The notes: a model not told the origin generated them from the letters alone. Counted from the first letter of the stretch, positions 1-9,432 are shown. The stretch is DNA of 35,861 nucleotides from Verrucomicrobiota bacterium (GCA_027623315.1 JAQBYD010000041.1:1-35861); one strand, 5' to 3'. Numbers and translations: made by a program.

Positions 1-58
1 CAAGGTAGAGAGCGGAAGAGATGTCATAACCGGAAACCAGTACGGGACCTTTTTCCAT
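1..58 (-). CDS. Start of an unidentified protein, cut by window edge
   Basis: An ATG at 58 on the minus strand opens a frame that runs off the window and reads MEKGPVLVSGYDISSALYL. An in-frame TAA lies five codons upstream of this ATG, so the frame cannot extend further 5' without crossing it. The gene follows yraN in the same direction after about 90 bp, so it may belong to the same transcript. Nineteen residues are too few to assign a family, and I do not recognise the protein. Confidence 0.5.
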   Translation of the reverse strand, partial: MEKGPVLVSGYDISSALYL

Positions 59-146
59 GTCCCTGTCCGCTTAATCTGGGCCTAGGCCGGAGGTTTATGA
101 CGCAACTTGAACTGATGGTGCTTAGTCCGACGGGCTCCTACGCGCA

Positions 147-551
147 TCACCGGTAGTGGTAGCGACGGTCAAGATTGAACGCGTTGCTGATGTGTCGCAC
201 CTCGGGCTTGCCGTCATCCATCTCCCCGATGACCTCAACCACGTCGAAACGGAATAGAACGTCCGGTTTGGAGAGTTGTCGCAAGTAGCGCACGGCAGCC
301 CTCGACGTGACATGCCGTTTGTTTCGATCCACCGAATCCGCGGGGCGCCCGAAGCGCTCGTCCTTGCGTGTCTTGACCTCCACGAAGACCAGTACGTCTC
401 CGTCGCGGGCCACGATATCCAGTTCGTCACGCCGCCCCACGCGCACACGCCGATCGATGATCTTAAAGCCCTTGCTCTTCAAGGCACGTTCAGCCTGCTT
501 TTCGCCCCACAGGCCGATATCCTCGTTCGTGCGTTCACGACCGAACATCAT
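147..551 (-). CDS. yraN: YraN/UPF0102 family endonuclease-like protein
   Basis: This 134-residue protein has the length and motifs of the UPF0102 (YraN) family, which has a restriction-endonuclease-like fold. An N-terminal helix carries GEKQAERAL, followed by the core RRDELDIVARDG and then FVEVKTRK. The last two supply the D...E-x-K acidic/lysine set typical of this nuclease fold. The cellular role of YraN is not settled; suggestions involve DNA repair or processing. Its ATG overlaps the rnhB stop codon by 4 bp. The rnhB-yraN pairing is common in bacteria, which suggests co-translation. The C-terminus (FNLDRRYHYR) is the expected family end, so the gene looks complete. Confidence 0.9.
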   Translation of the reverse strand: MMFGRERTNEDIGLWGEKQAERALKSKGFKIIDRRVRVGRRDELDIVARDGDVLVFVEVKTRKDERFGRPADSVDRNKRHVTSRAAVRYLRQLSKPDVLFRFDVVEVIGEMDDGKPEVRHISNAFNLDRRYHYR

Positions 552-1252
552 TCATCCCCGCGACTTCTCGTTGACCACTTGCGCAGCTGAGCGCTTTCGC
601 GGACCGGTCGGAACGAATGCCTGTGAATCGGCGATGGACCGTGCTCCATCAGGGCCACGAAATGCGCCTTGGAGCCATACCCCTTATGGCGAGAGAACCC
701 GTACTGCGGATACTGCCGATCATAGTCGATCATGATACGATCGCGTGTAACCTTCGCGATCACGCTGGCGGCCGAGATCAGAACACTCAGCTGATCGCCT
801 TTGACCACGGCCTCGGATGGAACGGGCAGGCCCGGTACCGGGAGACCATCGACCAGAAGCATGTCGGGGAGCGGATCCAGGGCGCTGACAGCCTGGCGCA
901 TTGCGGAGTGGGTAGCCTCGAGAATATTGATCGTGTCGATCTCTTCGGAATCAACGATTCCAACGCCGACCCTCACGGCGGGACATCCTTGAAGGATATC
1001 GAAGAAAAGGTCGCGGCGCGAGGGCGTCAGCTTCTTGGAATCCGTGAGCCCGCTGAGAACCCCGTCTAGTTCTGATTCGAGGAGAGCGGCATCCGCGGCG
1101 ACGGCGACGGCCACCACGGGTCCGGCGAGGGGACCCCGACCGGCTTCATCCACGCCGGCAAGGTGGACATGACCACGCCCCCAGGCCCGGCGCTCGTAAT
1201 GGAGCCGATCGACTCCGGCCACCGACTCTTTCCTCTCCGGATCGGAGGCCAT
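548..1252 (-). CDS. rnhB: Ribonuclease HII
   Basis: RNase HII cleaves the RNA strand of RNA-DNA hybrids and removes single ribonucleotides misincorporated in DNA. The protein has 234 residues. The family signature GVDEAGRGPLAGPVV is at about residues 33-47, supplying the catalytic Asp35 and Glu36. Further acidic residues lie in LLVDGLP (Asp135) and in AASVIAKVTRD (Asp171), completing the DEDD metal site. The YGFSRHKGYGS segment and the C-terminal HRxSFRPV are also typical. It has a slightly longer N-terminus than minimal homologues. It sits 29 bp downstream of rplS and overlaps yraN, the usual trmD-rplS-rnhB-yraN order. Confidence 0.96.
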   Translation of the reverse strand: MASDPERKESVAGVDRLHYERRAWGRGHVHLAGVDEAGRGPLAGPVVAVAVAADAALLESELDGVLSGLTDSKKLTPSRRDLFFDILQGCPAVRVGVGIVDSEEIDTINILEATHSAMRQAVSALDPLPDMLLVDGLPVPGLPVPSEAVVKGDQLSVLISAASVIAKVTRDRIMIDYDRQYPQYGFSRHKGYGSKAHFVALMEHGPSPIHRHSFRPVRESAQLRKWSTRSRGDE

Positions 1253-1281
1253 GACCCGATGTCAGGCGACGAAAAGCACCT

Positions 1282-1635
1282 TTACCGAATCTTCTCGCGA
1301 AGCCTTGCCTTTTTACCGACAAGATTACGGAGATAATACAGTTTCGCACGACGCACGTGACTCGATCGCTCAACCTTCAGGTCCGCGATGCGAGGCGAGT
1401 TTAAAGGGAACACACGTTCGACACCTACGCCATGTGAAACGCGACGCACCGTGAACGATTCGTTGACGCCACGGCCCGATCGCGCGATGACCGTCCCTTT
1501 AAAGATCTGGACGCGCTCCTTGTCCCCTTCACGAATCTTAACGTGCACGTGAACGAGATCGCCCGCCGTGAAGTCGGTCAACTTATCCTGGCGCAGGTTA
1601 TCCTGCTCAACTCGAGATATCGCCTTATTGATCAT
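1282..1635 (-). CDS. rplS: 50S ribosomal protein L19
   Basis: L19 is a large-subunit protein at the interface with the 30S subunit. The 117-residue frame matches the family in length and in the segments [30 protein letters not shown] and [10 protein letters not shown], followed by the basic [18 protein letters not shown] tail. Its ATG lies inside the end of trmD (11-bp overlap), and a GGAG sequence within the trmD tail can serve as its ribosome binding site. This implies translational coupling to trmD, as in the classical rpsP-rimM-trmD-rplS operon. Confidence 0.98.
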   Translation of the reverse strand: MINKAISRVEQDNLRQDKLTDFTAGDLVHVHVKIREGDKERVQIFKGTVIARSGRGVNESFTVRRVSHGVGVERVFPLNSPRIADLKVERSSHVRRAKLYYLRNLVGKKARLREKIR

Positions 1636-2344
1636 TACCTGTCTCCTCTTGCTCCGTCTCCGTCTGCCTCTCGAGCAGGTCCGGGCGACGCTCCTCTGTC
1701 CGTTTCAAAGCCTGTTCTTCCCGCCAACGAGCGATCGCTGCATGATCGCCAGAGAGAAGCACCTCGGGCACCTTCGCGTCCCGGTAGGTGGCCGGCCGCG
1801 TATACTGCGGGTACTCCAGGCGCTCATCGCTGAACGACTCTATCTCCGTTGCGTCATCCGCGCCCAGCGCACCGGGCAGCAGACGAATCACCGCGTCCAT
1901 GACAACCGCCGCCGCAAGCACGCCGTTCGTCAGAACGAAATCGCCGATCGAGATCTCCTCGTCGACAAGATCCGACCGGACGCGCTCATCAACGCCTTCG
2001 TAGTGGCCGCACACCAACACCAAGTGTGTCTGCAAGGCCAACCGACGAGCACACGCCTGGTCGAACCGACGCCCCTGGGGCGTCATCAATATCACGCTGG
2101 ACTCCTCGGTCCGTACCGACTCCACAGCATCAAAAATCGGCTCCGGCCGCATGATCATGCCGGGGCCGCCACCGTAAGGCCTCAAATCCGTCGTTCGGTG
2201 AACGTCACCGGCGAAATCCCGCAAGTCAATCGTACGGACCTCCGCAATCTCACTATCGATCGCCCGCTTGATCATGCTCTCCCCGGTAAAGCCGCAAAGC
2301 ATTCCGGGGAAAATCGTTACGATATCGAATCGAAGTCTACTCAA
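1625..2344 (-). CDS. trmD: tRNA (guanine-37-N1) methyltransferase
   Basis: TrmD uses S-adenosylmethionine to methylate G37 of tRNAs that read CNN codons, preventing +1 frameshifting. The 239-residue protein begins [15 protein letters not shown]. It carries the trefoil-knot SPOUT motifs: [12 protein letters not shown], then [12 protein letters not shown], then the later [20 protein letters not shown] and [13 protein letters not shown]. The start codon is TTG and overlaps the end of khpA by 8 bp (TTGAGTAG), so translation is probably coupled. No rimM separates khpA and trmD, although rimM normally precedes trmD in this operon. Confidence 0.97.
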   Translation of the reverse strand: MSRLRFDIVTIFPGMLCGFTGESMIKRAIDSEIAEVRTIDLRDFAGDVHRTTDLRPYGGGPGMIMRPEPIFDAVESVRTEESSVILMTPQGRRFDQACARRLALQTHLVLVCGHYEGVDERVRSDLVDEEISIGDFVLTNGVLAAAVVMDAVIRLLPGALGADDATEIESFSDERLEYPQYTRPATYRDAKVPEVLLSGDHAAIARWREEQALKRTEERRPDLLERQTETEQEETGNDQ

Positions 2345-2567
2345 CGACTTCCAGAACCGCCTTGCGGCCCTGCCGCGCGGCCAGCACGCTCACGAGTGAG
2401 CGAACGGCTCCGATCGTGCTACCATTCTTCCCGATTACGCGGCCCAGATCTTCACGATGGCAACGCAACTCCAGAATCGATATTTTCTCGCCAGTCACCT
2501 CGCAGATCTCCACGTCGCCGGGATGCTCGGTAAGAGCACTGATCACGTACTGGACGAAGTCCCTCAT
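2337..2567 (-). CDS. khpA: KhpA-type KH-domain RNA-binding protein
   Basis: This 76-residue single KH-domain protein belongs to the KhpA/YlqC family, which binds RNA and in Gram-positive bacteria pairs with KhpB (Jag/EloR). The KH signature is clear: a beta-strand [18 protein letters not shown] followed by the GKNG form of the GXXG loop, then [14 protein letters not shown]. The gene starts with an ATG overlapping the rpsP stop (ATGA) and runs into trmD. The placement rpsP-khpA is widely conserved and suggests a role tied to ribosome or RNA metabolism. Confidence 0.93.
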   Translation of the reverse strand: MRDFVQYVISALTEHPGDVEICEVTGEKISILELRCHREDLGRVIGKNGSTIGAVRSLVSVLAARQGRKAVLEVVE

Positions 2568-2812
2568 ACGCCCGCCTTGCGAGCCTTCTTCTCAAGGCTT
2601 CGCACCGTGTCACTGACCTGTGCACCGTTGGACACCCAGTGGCTCAAGCGGTCCAGCTTCAGCTTGTAGTTGGTTCCCTCGACGTTGGGATCATACCACC
2701 CAAGTACTTCGAGAAAGCGACCATCCCGAGGCGATCGGCCATCCGTCGCGACGATTCGATAATGGGGCTCATTGCATGCGCCCGTGCGACGTAACCGTAT
2801 CTTGACTGCCAT
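2564..2812 (-). CDS. rpsP: 30S ribosomal protein S16
   Basis: S16 is a small-subunit assembly protein. The 82-residue sequence begins MAVKIRLRRTGACNEPHYRIV and continues with SPRDGRFLEVLGWYDP, both diagnostic of the family. Later LDRLSHWVSNGAQVSDTVRSL matches the usual C-terminal half. A strong Shine-Dalgarno sequence (GGAGG) lies 4 nt before the ATG. It is the first gene of the rpsP-khpA-trmD-rplS-rnhB-yraN run and follows ffh after 108 bp. Confidence 0.98.
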   Translation of the reverse strand: MAVKIRLRRTGACNEPHYRIVATDGRSPRDGRFLEVLGWYDPNVEGTNYKLKLDRLSHWVSNGAQVSDTVRSLEKKARKAGV

Positions 2813-2816
2813 AAAT

Positions 2817-2821
2817 CCTCC
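2817..2821 (-). promoter_or_regulatory. Shine-Dalgarno of rpsP
   Basis: GGAGG on the minus strand sits 4 nt upstream of the rpsP ATG. It is the strongest ribosome binding site in the translation cluster and fixes the S16 start. Confidence 0.8.
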
Positions 2822-2920
2822 GACGTGTGTTCAATAATGGATACCACCGGCCACGTCAGCTCTTCAAAGAGGTGAATGCGGCCACGCTTGTGGCAATCAC
2901 AAGCCCGCGAATATCACAGA

Positions 2921-4255
2921 TCAGACGAAGCTTTTCAAGTTCTTTTGCATCTTAAGCATCTTTTTTGACATTTTCCGCGCCTGCTGAAATCTACGGATGA
3001 GCTCATTGACGTCGCTGGGATGAACTCCGCTCCCCGCAGCGATGCGTTTTCGGCGGCTTCCATCGAGAATCTTTGGATTTCGACGCTCCCGGGGCGTCAT
3101 GCTCTGGATAATTGCCTCCGCCTTGCGAGCGAAGTCCCCCGCCTGGGCGGACACGCCGCCCGTTTCGGCCTTAACCACTCCAGCCAGTTGTGGGGGGATT
3201 GGCAGCATATCCATCAGATTCTCAAGCGGGCCCATCTTTTTCATCTGCTGAAGCTGATCGAGGAAGTCCTCAAGGTTGAGCGATTTTGACTGGAGACGGC
3301 GCCCCATTCGCTCGGCAGAATCGACATCTATGGCCTGCTCGGCCTTCTCGACCAGACTGACCACGTCCCCCATCCCGAGAATTCGAGATGCCATGCGGTC
3401 GGGGTAGAATGGTTCCAGGTCCTCGATCTTCTCCCCGGTACCCGTAAATACGATCGGACATCCGGTCATCGACCGTATCGACAACGCCGCGCCTCCCCGC
3501 GCATCGCCGTCCAATTTAGTCAGAATCAGGCCGGTCAGGTTGACGCGCTCATGGAAGGATTCGGCGATGGCGACCGATTCCTGTCCCAGCGCCGCGTCTG
3601 CCACGAGTATGACGTTGTGTGGCTTCACCACGCGTTTGAGCGCAGCAAGCTCCGATACCAGTTCGTCGTCGATCTGAAACCGTCCACCCGTATCATAGAT
3701 TACGAGTTCCCTGGCGGACCGCCGCGCCGACTCGAGGGCGCGCTGCCCCAGGTCCGGTAGAGCTTCTCCGGGCTGGGGGCCCAGGACATCAACCCCGATC
3801 TGCTGCCCCAGTATCGTGAGCTGTTCGACCGCAGCCGGACGTCGAATGTCCCCCGCCACGAGCAGAACGTTTTTGCCCTGGCGCTTCCAGTAGGCCGCCA
3901 GCTTACCCGCGGTGGTCGTCTTCCCCGATCCGTGAAGTCCCAGCAGGATTAGCGTCGCCGGATCTCCATTCAAGTCGATCGTGGCCTGCGAACTGCCCAG
4001 AAGTTTCGTTAGCTGGTCCTGGACCAGCTTGACGAACTGCTGCCCCGGCGTGACGCTCTCCAGGACTTCGTGGCCCAAACAGCGGTCCTTGAGTCCGCCA
4101 ATGAACTCTTTCACCACGCCGACGTGAACATCCGCCTCCAACAGTGCGAGCCGGACCTCGCGCATCGTCTCCTGGACATTCTCCTCACTCAGCCGACCGT
4201 GTCCGCGGACCCTTTTAAAGATGCCCTGCAGTGAAGTAGAGAGAGAATCAAACAT
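2921..4255 (-). CDS. ffh: Signal recognition particle protein Ffh
   Basis: Ffh is the GTPase of the bacterial SRP, which binds 4.5S RNA and hydrophobic signal sequences and delivers ribosomes to FtsY. At 444 residues it has normal length. The N domain spans about 1-95. The G domain has the P-loop GLHGSGKTT (106-114), DIRRPAA, the G3 motif at 188-192 and TKLDGDARGG (246-255). The C-terminal M domain contains MGPLENLMDMLP, SRRKRIAAGSG and the helix around RFQQARKMSKKMLKMQ. Several normally near-invariant positions differ: the P-loop has H where Q is usual, and G3 reads DTGGR instead of DTAGR. It is still expected to be functional because it is the only SRP54-like frame here and is intact. It lies 101 bp downstream of clpC. 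Confidence 0.96.
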   Translation of the reverse strand: MFDSLSTSLQGIFKRVRGHGRLSEENVQETMREVRLALLEADVHVGVVKEFIGGLKDRCLGHEVLESVTPGQQFVKLVQDQLTKLLGSSQATIDLNGDPATLILLGLHGSGKTTTAGKLAAYWKRQGKNVLLVAGDIRRPAAVEQLTILGQQIGVDVLGPQPGEALPDLGQRALESARRSARELVIYDTGGRFQIDDELVSELAALKRVVKPHNVILVADAALGQESVAIAESFHERVNLTGLILTKLDGDARGGAALSIRSMTGCPIVFTGTGEKIEDLEPFYPDRMASRILGMGDVVSLVEKAEQAIDVDSAERMGRRLQSKSLNLEDFLDQLQQMKKMGPLENLMDMLPIPPQLAGVVKAETGGVSAQAGDFARKAEAIIQSMTPRERRNPKILDGSRRKRIAAGSGVHPSDVNELIRRFQQARKMSKKMLKMQKNLKSFV

Positions 4256-4356
4256 GCGTAGATCTCGTGTGGGGTGTGACCGTCAGCGGGAGCGCCGCGC
4301 CAACCCGCCGTGAACACTTCCAAGGCCCATCCCCGGGAGTAGGCCTGGGGCGTGTG

Positions 4357-6840
4357 TTATGAAGTACCCGCCTCTTCCTTTACGGCGGTCTTGGTGTGCT
4401 TGAAGACCAGGCAATCGGCACCCACCTGGACGCTAATGGATGAGGTATTGTCGAACTTGCCCCGCAGCAGATCTTCCGCAAGCGGGTCCTCGAGGAACTT
4501 CTCGACCGCACGGCGCATCGGCCGCGCACCGTAATCCGCATCGAACCCCTTGTCGATCAGGAAGTCTCGTGCTTTGGCGCCGAGTTCAAGCCCGACGCCG
4601 CCGCGCTTGAGCAAGCGCTGTCGCACCTTCTCCACCTCCAGGTCGAGGATCTTCGAGACGTCTTCTCGCGTCAGTGACCGGAATACGACCAGATCGTCAA
4701 TCCGATTCAAGAACTCCGGCTTGAAGACCTTCTTCGCGTCGTCGAGCATACGCGCTTTCAGACTCTGATAATCCGCTTCCTCGGTGTCCGACCCGAACCC
4801 GATCTTCTTTCCTCCCGCCGCGGCGGCTGCGCCGAGGTTGGAGGTCAGGATCACGACCGTGTTGCGGAAGTCCACCTGCCGGCCGAGTCCATCGGTCAAC
4901 TTGCCCTCTTCGAGAATCTGCAACATCATGTGCATCACGTCCGGATGAGCCTTCTCGACCTCATCGAAAAGCACGACGGAATAGGGGCGCCGCCGCACAC
5001 GCTCGGTAATCTGCCCGCCTTCGTCGTGGCCTACATATCCCGGCGGGGACCCCACAAGACGTGACACGGTGAACTTCTCCATGTACTCGGACATGTCGAC
5101 CTGGATCAGCGCGTCCGAATCATTGAACATGAACTCGGCGAGCGCCTTGGCCAGCAATGTCTTACCGACACCGGTCGGGCCGAGGAAGACGAACGAGCCG
5201 ATTGGGCGGCGGGGGTCTTTCAGATCCGCATGCGAACGGCGAAGCGCCTTGGCGATCGCCGTGACGGCCTCGGTCTGTCCGATCACGGTCTTCTCGAGTT
5301 CGTCCTCCATATGCAGCAGTCGCTCAAGCTCGGCACCTTCCATCTTCTGCAATGGAACCCCGGTTGCCTTGGAGACCATCGTCATGATGTCCTCGGCGCT
5401 CACTTCGATCGCGGTCTCGCGATTCGCGGCCTCCCACTCCTTTATCATTTGATCGAGCGCTTCCTTTTCCTTGCGCTCCTTATCGCGCAGTTCGGCGGCC
5501 TCCTCGAATCGCTGTTCGCGGATCGCGGCCTCCTTGCGCTGGCGAATCTGCTCAATACGCAACTCGCGGTCCCGCAGGTCCGGGGAACGGGTTGTGGCTG
5601 CGATTCGCGCGCGCGCTCCGGCCTCGTCAATCATGTCGATGGCCTTATCGGGCAGGAAGCGTCCGCTGATGTAACGATCCGACATGCGTGCAGCCGCCTC
5701 GAGGGCATGCGCACTGTACTTCACGTTGTGATGCTCTTCGTAACGGGTCGAAATTCCCTCCAGGATCAGGATGGTCTCCTCGACACTGGGTTCATCCACC
5801 CGTACGGATTGAAAACGACGTTCAAGGGCGGAGTCCTTCTCAATATATTTTCGATACTCGTCCAATGTCGTGGCGCCTATGCACTGCAACTCGCCTCGCG
5901 CCAGAGCGGGCTTAATGATATTCGACGCATCCATCGCGCCTTCGGCGGATCCAGCGCCAACCAGCGTGTGTAACTCGTCGATGAAGAGAATGATGCTTCC
6001 GGACTGCACGATTTCGTCGAGGACGGCCTTGATGCGCTCTTCAAACTGACCACGATACTTGGTGCCGGCAATCATCAGGGCCAGGTCCAGCGTGATCACC
6101 TTCTTACCGCGCATGATTTCGGGAGATTTCCCGTCGATCACCGCCTGTGCCAAACCCTCGACCACCGCCGTCTTGCCAACACCGGCCTCGCCAAGCAGAA
6201 CCGGGTTGTTCTTCGTCCGACGGCACAATATCTGGATAACGCGCTCGAGTTCATTCTCACGTCCGATCACCGGGTCGAGTTCGCCACGGCGAGCCAACTC
6301 GGTCAAATCGCGTCCGAAGGCGTCGAGTGCCGGGGTCTTGCTCGACTTCCCTTTGGCAGCTTTCTCGCCTTGTGCCGACTCCGTAGGAGGCTCGAAGTTC
6401 GGGTCGAGCTCCTTCATGATTTCCGTACGCGCGGTCTCCATATCCACACTCAAATTGTTCAGGACCTGCGCAGCAACGCCCTCGCCTTCCCGAATGAGGC
6501 CCAGCAGAATATGCTCGGTACCTACGTAGGTGTGATTTAAGGCCAGGGCTTCAGAGACCGCGAGCTGCAGAACCTTCTTGGCGCGCGGCGTGAACGGAAG
6601 CTCGCCCACCTGCTGGGTTTCCGCGCCCTGCCCCACAGCCTTCTCGACCTCCAGGCGTAAGCGCTCCAGCGAAACGCCCATCCGTTCGAGGACGCTGACG
6701 GCTACTCCCTCTCCGAGAGCCACCAGCCCCAGCAGAAGGTGTTCCGTCCCTATGTAGTCATGATTGAACCTCTCTGCTTCCTTCTTGCAGAGTTGGATCA
6801 CCTGCTGTGCTCGTGGTGTGAAATTACTAAAATCGTTCAT
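4357..6840 (-). CDS. clpC: ATP-dependent Clp protease ATPase subunit ClpC
   Basis: ClpC is a double-ring AAA+ unfoldase that feeds substrates to ClpP. The 827-residue protein has two N-terminal Clp_N repeats (about 1-145; TPRAQQVI and TPRAKKVL). AAA1 has Walker A GEAGVGKT at 217-224 and Walker B FIDE at 286-289. A middle coiled coil at about 420-470 contains a UVR-like [20 protein letters not shown] stretch. AAA2 has Walker A GPTGVGKT at 554-561. An IGF tripeptide in KKIGFGSD is the ClpP-docking loop, so a ClpP partner is expected elsewhere. The start codon overlaps the mcsB stop by 4 bp (ATGA). In the classical system McsB-phosphorylated arginines on substrates dock to the ClpC N-domain. Confidence 0.97.
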   Translation of the reverse strand: MNDFSNFTPRAQQVIQLCKKEAERFNHDYIGTEHLLLGLVALGEGVAVSVLERMGVSLERLRLEVEKAVGQGAETQQVGELPFTPRAKKVLQLAVSEALALNHTYVGTEHILLGLIREGEGVAAQVLNNLSVDMETARTEIMKELDPNFEPPTESAQGEKAAKGKSSKTPALDAFGRDLTELARRGELDPVIGRENELERVIQILCRRTKNNPVLLGEAGVGKTAVVEGLAQAVIDGKSPEIMRGKKVITLDLALMIAGTKYRGQFEERIKAVLDEIVQSGSIILFIDELHTLVGAGSAEGAMDASNIIKPALARGELQCIGATTLDEYRKYIEKDSALERRFQSVRVDEPSVEETILILEGISTRYEEHHNVKYSAHALEAAARMSDRYISGRFLPDKAIDMIDEAGARARIAATTRSPDLRDRELRIEQIRQRKEAAIREQRFEEAAELRDKERKEKEALDQMIKEWEAANRETAIEVSAEDIMTMVSKATGVPLQKMEGAELERLLHMEDELEKTVIGQTEAVTAIAKALRRSHADLKDPRRPIGSFVFLGPTGVGKTLLAKALAEFMFNDSDALIQVDMSEYMEKFTVSRLVGSPPGYVGHDEGGQITERVRRRPYSVVLFDEVEKAHPDVMHMMLQILEEGKLTDGLGRQVDFRNTVVILTSNLGAAAAAGGKKIGFGSDTEEADYQSLKARMLDDAKKVFKPEFLNRIDDLVVFRSLTREDVSKILDLEVEKVRQRLLKRGGVGLELGAKARDFLIDKGFDADYGARPMRRAVEKFLEDPLAEDLLRGKFDNTSSISVQVGADCLVFKHTKTAVKEEAGTS

Positions 6841-7940
6841 GTTGCATCTCTCGTCAGATCCTTTTCGATCGTCAGTTTAGCCAATCGTTCGCGGACCATG
6901 CGTGCACGTACGACGTCACGCTCCTCTGGACTGATCGTCTGCTTCAATATTCTCTGCAGGTGTCCCGGTTGTGTCAAGAGCATAAGCTCGTTGACTAGTT
7001 TTACATCTGCGTTTCTCACCAGTTCCAGCTCAATTCCAAGTCGGAGCGCCGACAGTAGATCCAGCATTTCGCGCGACGTCATCAGGTGGGCCTGGCGCAA
7101 TATGCCATGCGCCCGCCCCACGAGATCCCGGACCTGCGACTCGCGCCCCTCCATCAGGCGCTGCCTCGCGTTATGCTCGTGCACGATAACCTCACTCACG
7201 ACTTCGGAGAGTCGCCCAATAATCTCCACTTCCGACTGGCCCAGGGTGACCTGGTTCGAAATCTGGAACATGTTTCCGGCGGCCTCGGTACCCTCCCCGA
7301 GCAACCCGCGCACGGCGAGCCCGATCTTGCTGAGCCCCTTGACCACGGGCTCGACTTCATGCATCAGGCTCAGCCCCGGGAGATGCACCATCACGCTGGC
7401 GCGCAGCCCCGTGCCCACGTTCGTCGGACATGCCGTCAAGTAACCAATGTCCGGAGCGAAGGAGTATGTAAGGTGCTCTTCAAGACTCGAGTCGATGGCA
7501 TCGATCCGCGCCCATAGCCGGTCCAGGTTAATTCCAGGTGAGATCACCTGCAATCGCAGATGATCCTCCTCGTTGACCATCACGGCGACACTTTCATCGC
7601 GAGTGACCACGAGGCCGCTGCCTTCGCCCTTGTCCACGAGTTCGTTGCTGATCAAGTGCCGCTCGCGCAAGATTTGACGATCGACCGGGTCCAGTTGATC
7701 GATTTTGAGGACCAGCGCGCCGTCCAGTTCGCTCACCTTACCAAGCGCGTCGAAGATAGAGTCAGCGATCTGAACGGATTCCTCCTGTCCCGCCCATCCG
7801 GGAAATGCGGCGCCGCGGATATTCCGCGCGAGCCGTATGCGACTGCTGATCGCCACGCCCGTTTCCGGCCCCATCGAAAGCCAGGCGCCGGGTCGCTCAA
7901 CTAAATCTTCGACTCTCATGATATGGCGTTCAGTTGGCAT
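6837..7940 (-). CDS. mcsB: Protein-arginine kinase McsB
   Basis: McsB phosphorylates arginine side chains, marking proteins for ClpCP degradation. The 367-residue sequence is a phosphagen-kinase fold. [10 protein letters not shown] starts the catalytic region, NEEDH (123-127) is the substrate-side loop, and [20 protein letters not shown] (from Cys171) holds the catalytic-site cysteine and the nucleotide-binding arginine. The C-terminal RDVVRA (about 343-348) fits the RDXXRA pocket that binds phosphoarginine allosterically, so it resembles a genuine McsB rather than a metabolic creatine or arginine kinase. It overlaps mcsA by 11 bp and clpC by 4 bp. An internal ATG at 7919 ([11 protein letters not shown]) is an alternative start. 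Confidence 0.96.
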   Translation of the reverse strand: MPTERHIMRVEDLVERPGAWLSMGPETGVAISSRIRLARNIRGAAFPGWAGQEESVQIADSIFDALGKVSELDGALVLKIDQLDPVDRQILRERHLISNELVDKGEGSGLVVTRDESVAVMVNEEDHLRLQVISPGINLDRLWARIDAIDSSLEEHLTYSFAPDIGYLTACPTNVGTGLRASVMVHLPGLSLMHEVEPVVKGLSKIGLAVRGLLGEGTEAAGNMFQISNQVTLGQSEVEIIGRLSEVVSEVIVHEHNARQRLMEGRESQVRDLVGRAHGILRQAHLMTSREMLDLLSALRLGIELELVRNADVKLVNELMLLTQPGHLQRILKQTISPEERDVVRARMVRERLAKLTIEKDLTRDAT

Positions 7941-8421
7941 CCGCGCGTTTTGTCAAATTAGCCTCTCGAACAGCATCCCGAAGTCGGGCGGCTTCTTCGA
8001 AATCCTGCTTCTCAACGGCGTCATCCAATTGCCGCTGCAACAACCGTAGCTCCACGTTGACCTGCTCCAACCGGGGAACCTTCCCGACGTGTCGAACGTC
8101 ACCGTGCATTGCCTTGAACATCGGCGCCAACTCGGCGGCAAAGGTCTCGTAGCAGACCGGGCAACCCAGTTGCGTCGTCTTGCGAAAATCACTCCTGCGC
8201 ATATGGCAACTCGGGCACGCATGATCCGGTGTCGTCGATGGTTCCACATTCTCGTCTCCAAGACCGAACAGGATATCCGTCAAGGAGAGCGGCCCGTGCA
8301 CATGAATATTCTTCTCGGCCGCACATTCCGCACATAATCGTAGCTTCTGGACCTCTCCATTTTCGACGTGAGTGAAGTCAACCGTCGCTGGATTAATCTG
8401 GCAGTTTTCGCAAATCAACAT
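7930..8421 (-). CDS. mcsA: McsA-like zinc-finger/UVR activator of McsB
   Basis: McsA is the small partner that activates McsB kinase. The 163-residue protein has two zinc-ribbon modules: CENC with a later CAEC in the first 35 residues, and CPSC with CPVC at about 90-115. A C-terminal UVR motif (LQRQLDDAVEKQDFEEAARLRDAV) follows. This Cys4-Cys4-UVR arrangement is that of McsA. It is the first gene of mcsA-mcsB-clpC. No ctsR repressor gene precedes it, since the next gene upstream is ilvE. AAGGT lies 6 nt before the ATG and may act as the Shine-Dalgarno sequence. Confidence 0.93.
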   Translation of the reverse strand: MLICENCQINPATVDFTHVENGEVQKLRLCAECAAEKNIHVHGPLSLTDILFGLGDENVEPSTTPDHACPSCHMRRSDFRKTTQLGCPVCYETFAAELAPMFKAMHGDVRHVGKVPRLEQVNVELRLLQRQLDDAVEKQDFEEAARLRDAVREANLTKRADAN

Positions 8422-8427
8422 ATTCAG

Positions 8428-8456
8428 ACCTTAGGCGAGAACGACCATGATGTCAA
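8428..8456 (-). promoter_or_regulatory. Candidate sigma70-type promoter of mcsA-mcsB-clpC
   Basis: On the minus strand a perfect TTGACA -35 (8456-8451) is separated by 17 bp from TAAGGT (8433-8428). If TAAGGT is the -10, transcription would start at about the mcsA ATG and the message would be leaderless. The same AAGGT could instead be the Shine-Dalgarno sequence of a transcript from another start. No CtsR-type heptamer repeat is seen here. Confidence 0.4.
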
Positions 8457-8526
8457 AAGCCAGTGCTTCGATCGGGCACGGCATTGACACGGTTCCGTAG
8501 CAACCATGCTCCCAGGGGATGCCTGG

Positions 8527-9396
8527 CTATTGGATCGGCTCGCCGGAGGTGACGGCCAGTTTGTGGAATTCTCCGGCGAGGTAGCGCGTGACGCGCCCCG
8601 GCTTTCCCTCTCCGATAGGACGACGATCGATGTCGATGACACCGATCACCTCGGCCGCGGTTCCGGTCAGAAAGACCTCGTCTGCGTTATACAGGTCATA
8701 GCGACTAAGCGTCTCCTCGCGCACCTCGTAGCCGTGATCTCGCGCCAACTCGATCACGACATCCCGAGTGATTCCCTTCAGAATGCCTGCGTCCGGCGGG
8801 GGCGTACGGATCAAGGAGTCCTTCACCACGAAAATATTGTCCCCCGTGGCTTCGGCGACATTCCCGTGAACGTTCAGCATGACGGCTTCCAGCACGCCGG
8901 AGTTGATCGCCTCGATCTTGGCCAGAATGTTATTCAGGTAGTTCAGGCTCTTGATCCGTGGATTCAATGCCTCGGGATGATTGCGAACCGTTCCCACGGT
9001 CACGATCGCCATGCCATCCTCGTAAAGCTTCTTCGGGTAGAGCTGAATCTTGTCGGCGATAATGATGATTTCGCCCTTTTTGCACAGGTACGGATTCAGC
9101 CCCAGAGTACCCACACCGCGAGTCACCACGAGTCGGATATAGCCATTCTTGATCGAATTGGCCTTGCAGGTACGGACCACCGCACGTGTAAGCCCCTCTT
9201 TAGTCATCGGAATCTCGAGCGCTATCGCCTTGGCCGACTCAAAGAGCCGATCGATATGCCGGTCGAGCATAAAGACACGGCCGTTGTAGGCGCGGATCCC
9301 TTCGAAAACCCCGTCGCCGTAGAGCAGTCCGTGATCGAAGACCGAGACCTTCGCATCGCGCTGCGCCACGAGTTTTCCGCTTATATAGATCTTCAC
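8527..9396 (-). CDS. ilvE: Branched-chain amino acid aminotransferase (class IV PLP)
   Basis: This is a fold-type IV PLP transaminase that interconverts branched-chain amino acids and their 2-oxo acids. The 289-residue protein has the DHGLLYGDGVFEGIRAY entrance. The PLP lysine is in RIKSLNYLNNILAK (Lys149), and EATGDNIFVVKD and EVFLTGTAAEVIGV are the cofactor-phosphate loops. D-alanine aminotransferase and aminodeoxychorismate lyase share the fold. The SLNYLNN and FLTGTAAEV segments favour IlvE. The start is GTG, with GAGGTG 7 nt upstream. tRNA-Ala lies 57 bp upstream on the same strand, so the two may share a transcript. Confidence 0.92.
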   Translation of the reverse strand: MKIYISGKLVAQRDAKVSVFDHGLLYGDGVFEGIRAYNGRVFMLDRHIDRLFESAKAIALEIPMTKEGLTRAVVRTCKANSIKNGYIRLVVTRGVGTLGLNPYLCKKGEIIIIADKIQLYPKKLYEDGMAIVTVGTVRNHPEALNPRIKSLNYLNNILAKIEAINSGVLEAVMLNVHGNVAEATGDNIFVVKDSLIRTPPPDAGILKGITRDVVIELARDHGYEVREETLSRYDLYNADEVFLTGTAAEVIGVIDIDRRPIGEGKPGRVTRYLAGEFHKLAVTSGEPIQ

Positions 9397-9432
9397 GCTT
9401 CTTCACCTCTCCCCGATGAATACGGAGACACG

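Noticed and set aside
1568..2533. Plus-strand open frame of 321 codons across trmD and khpA
   Set aside because: It is opposite two unmistakable conserved genes and its translation has no protein-like motif.
4256..4356. GGCC-rich imperfect hairpin between clpC and ffh as a terminator
   Set aside because: The stem is interrupted and no T-run follows, so I do not call it a terminator.
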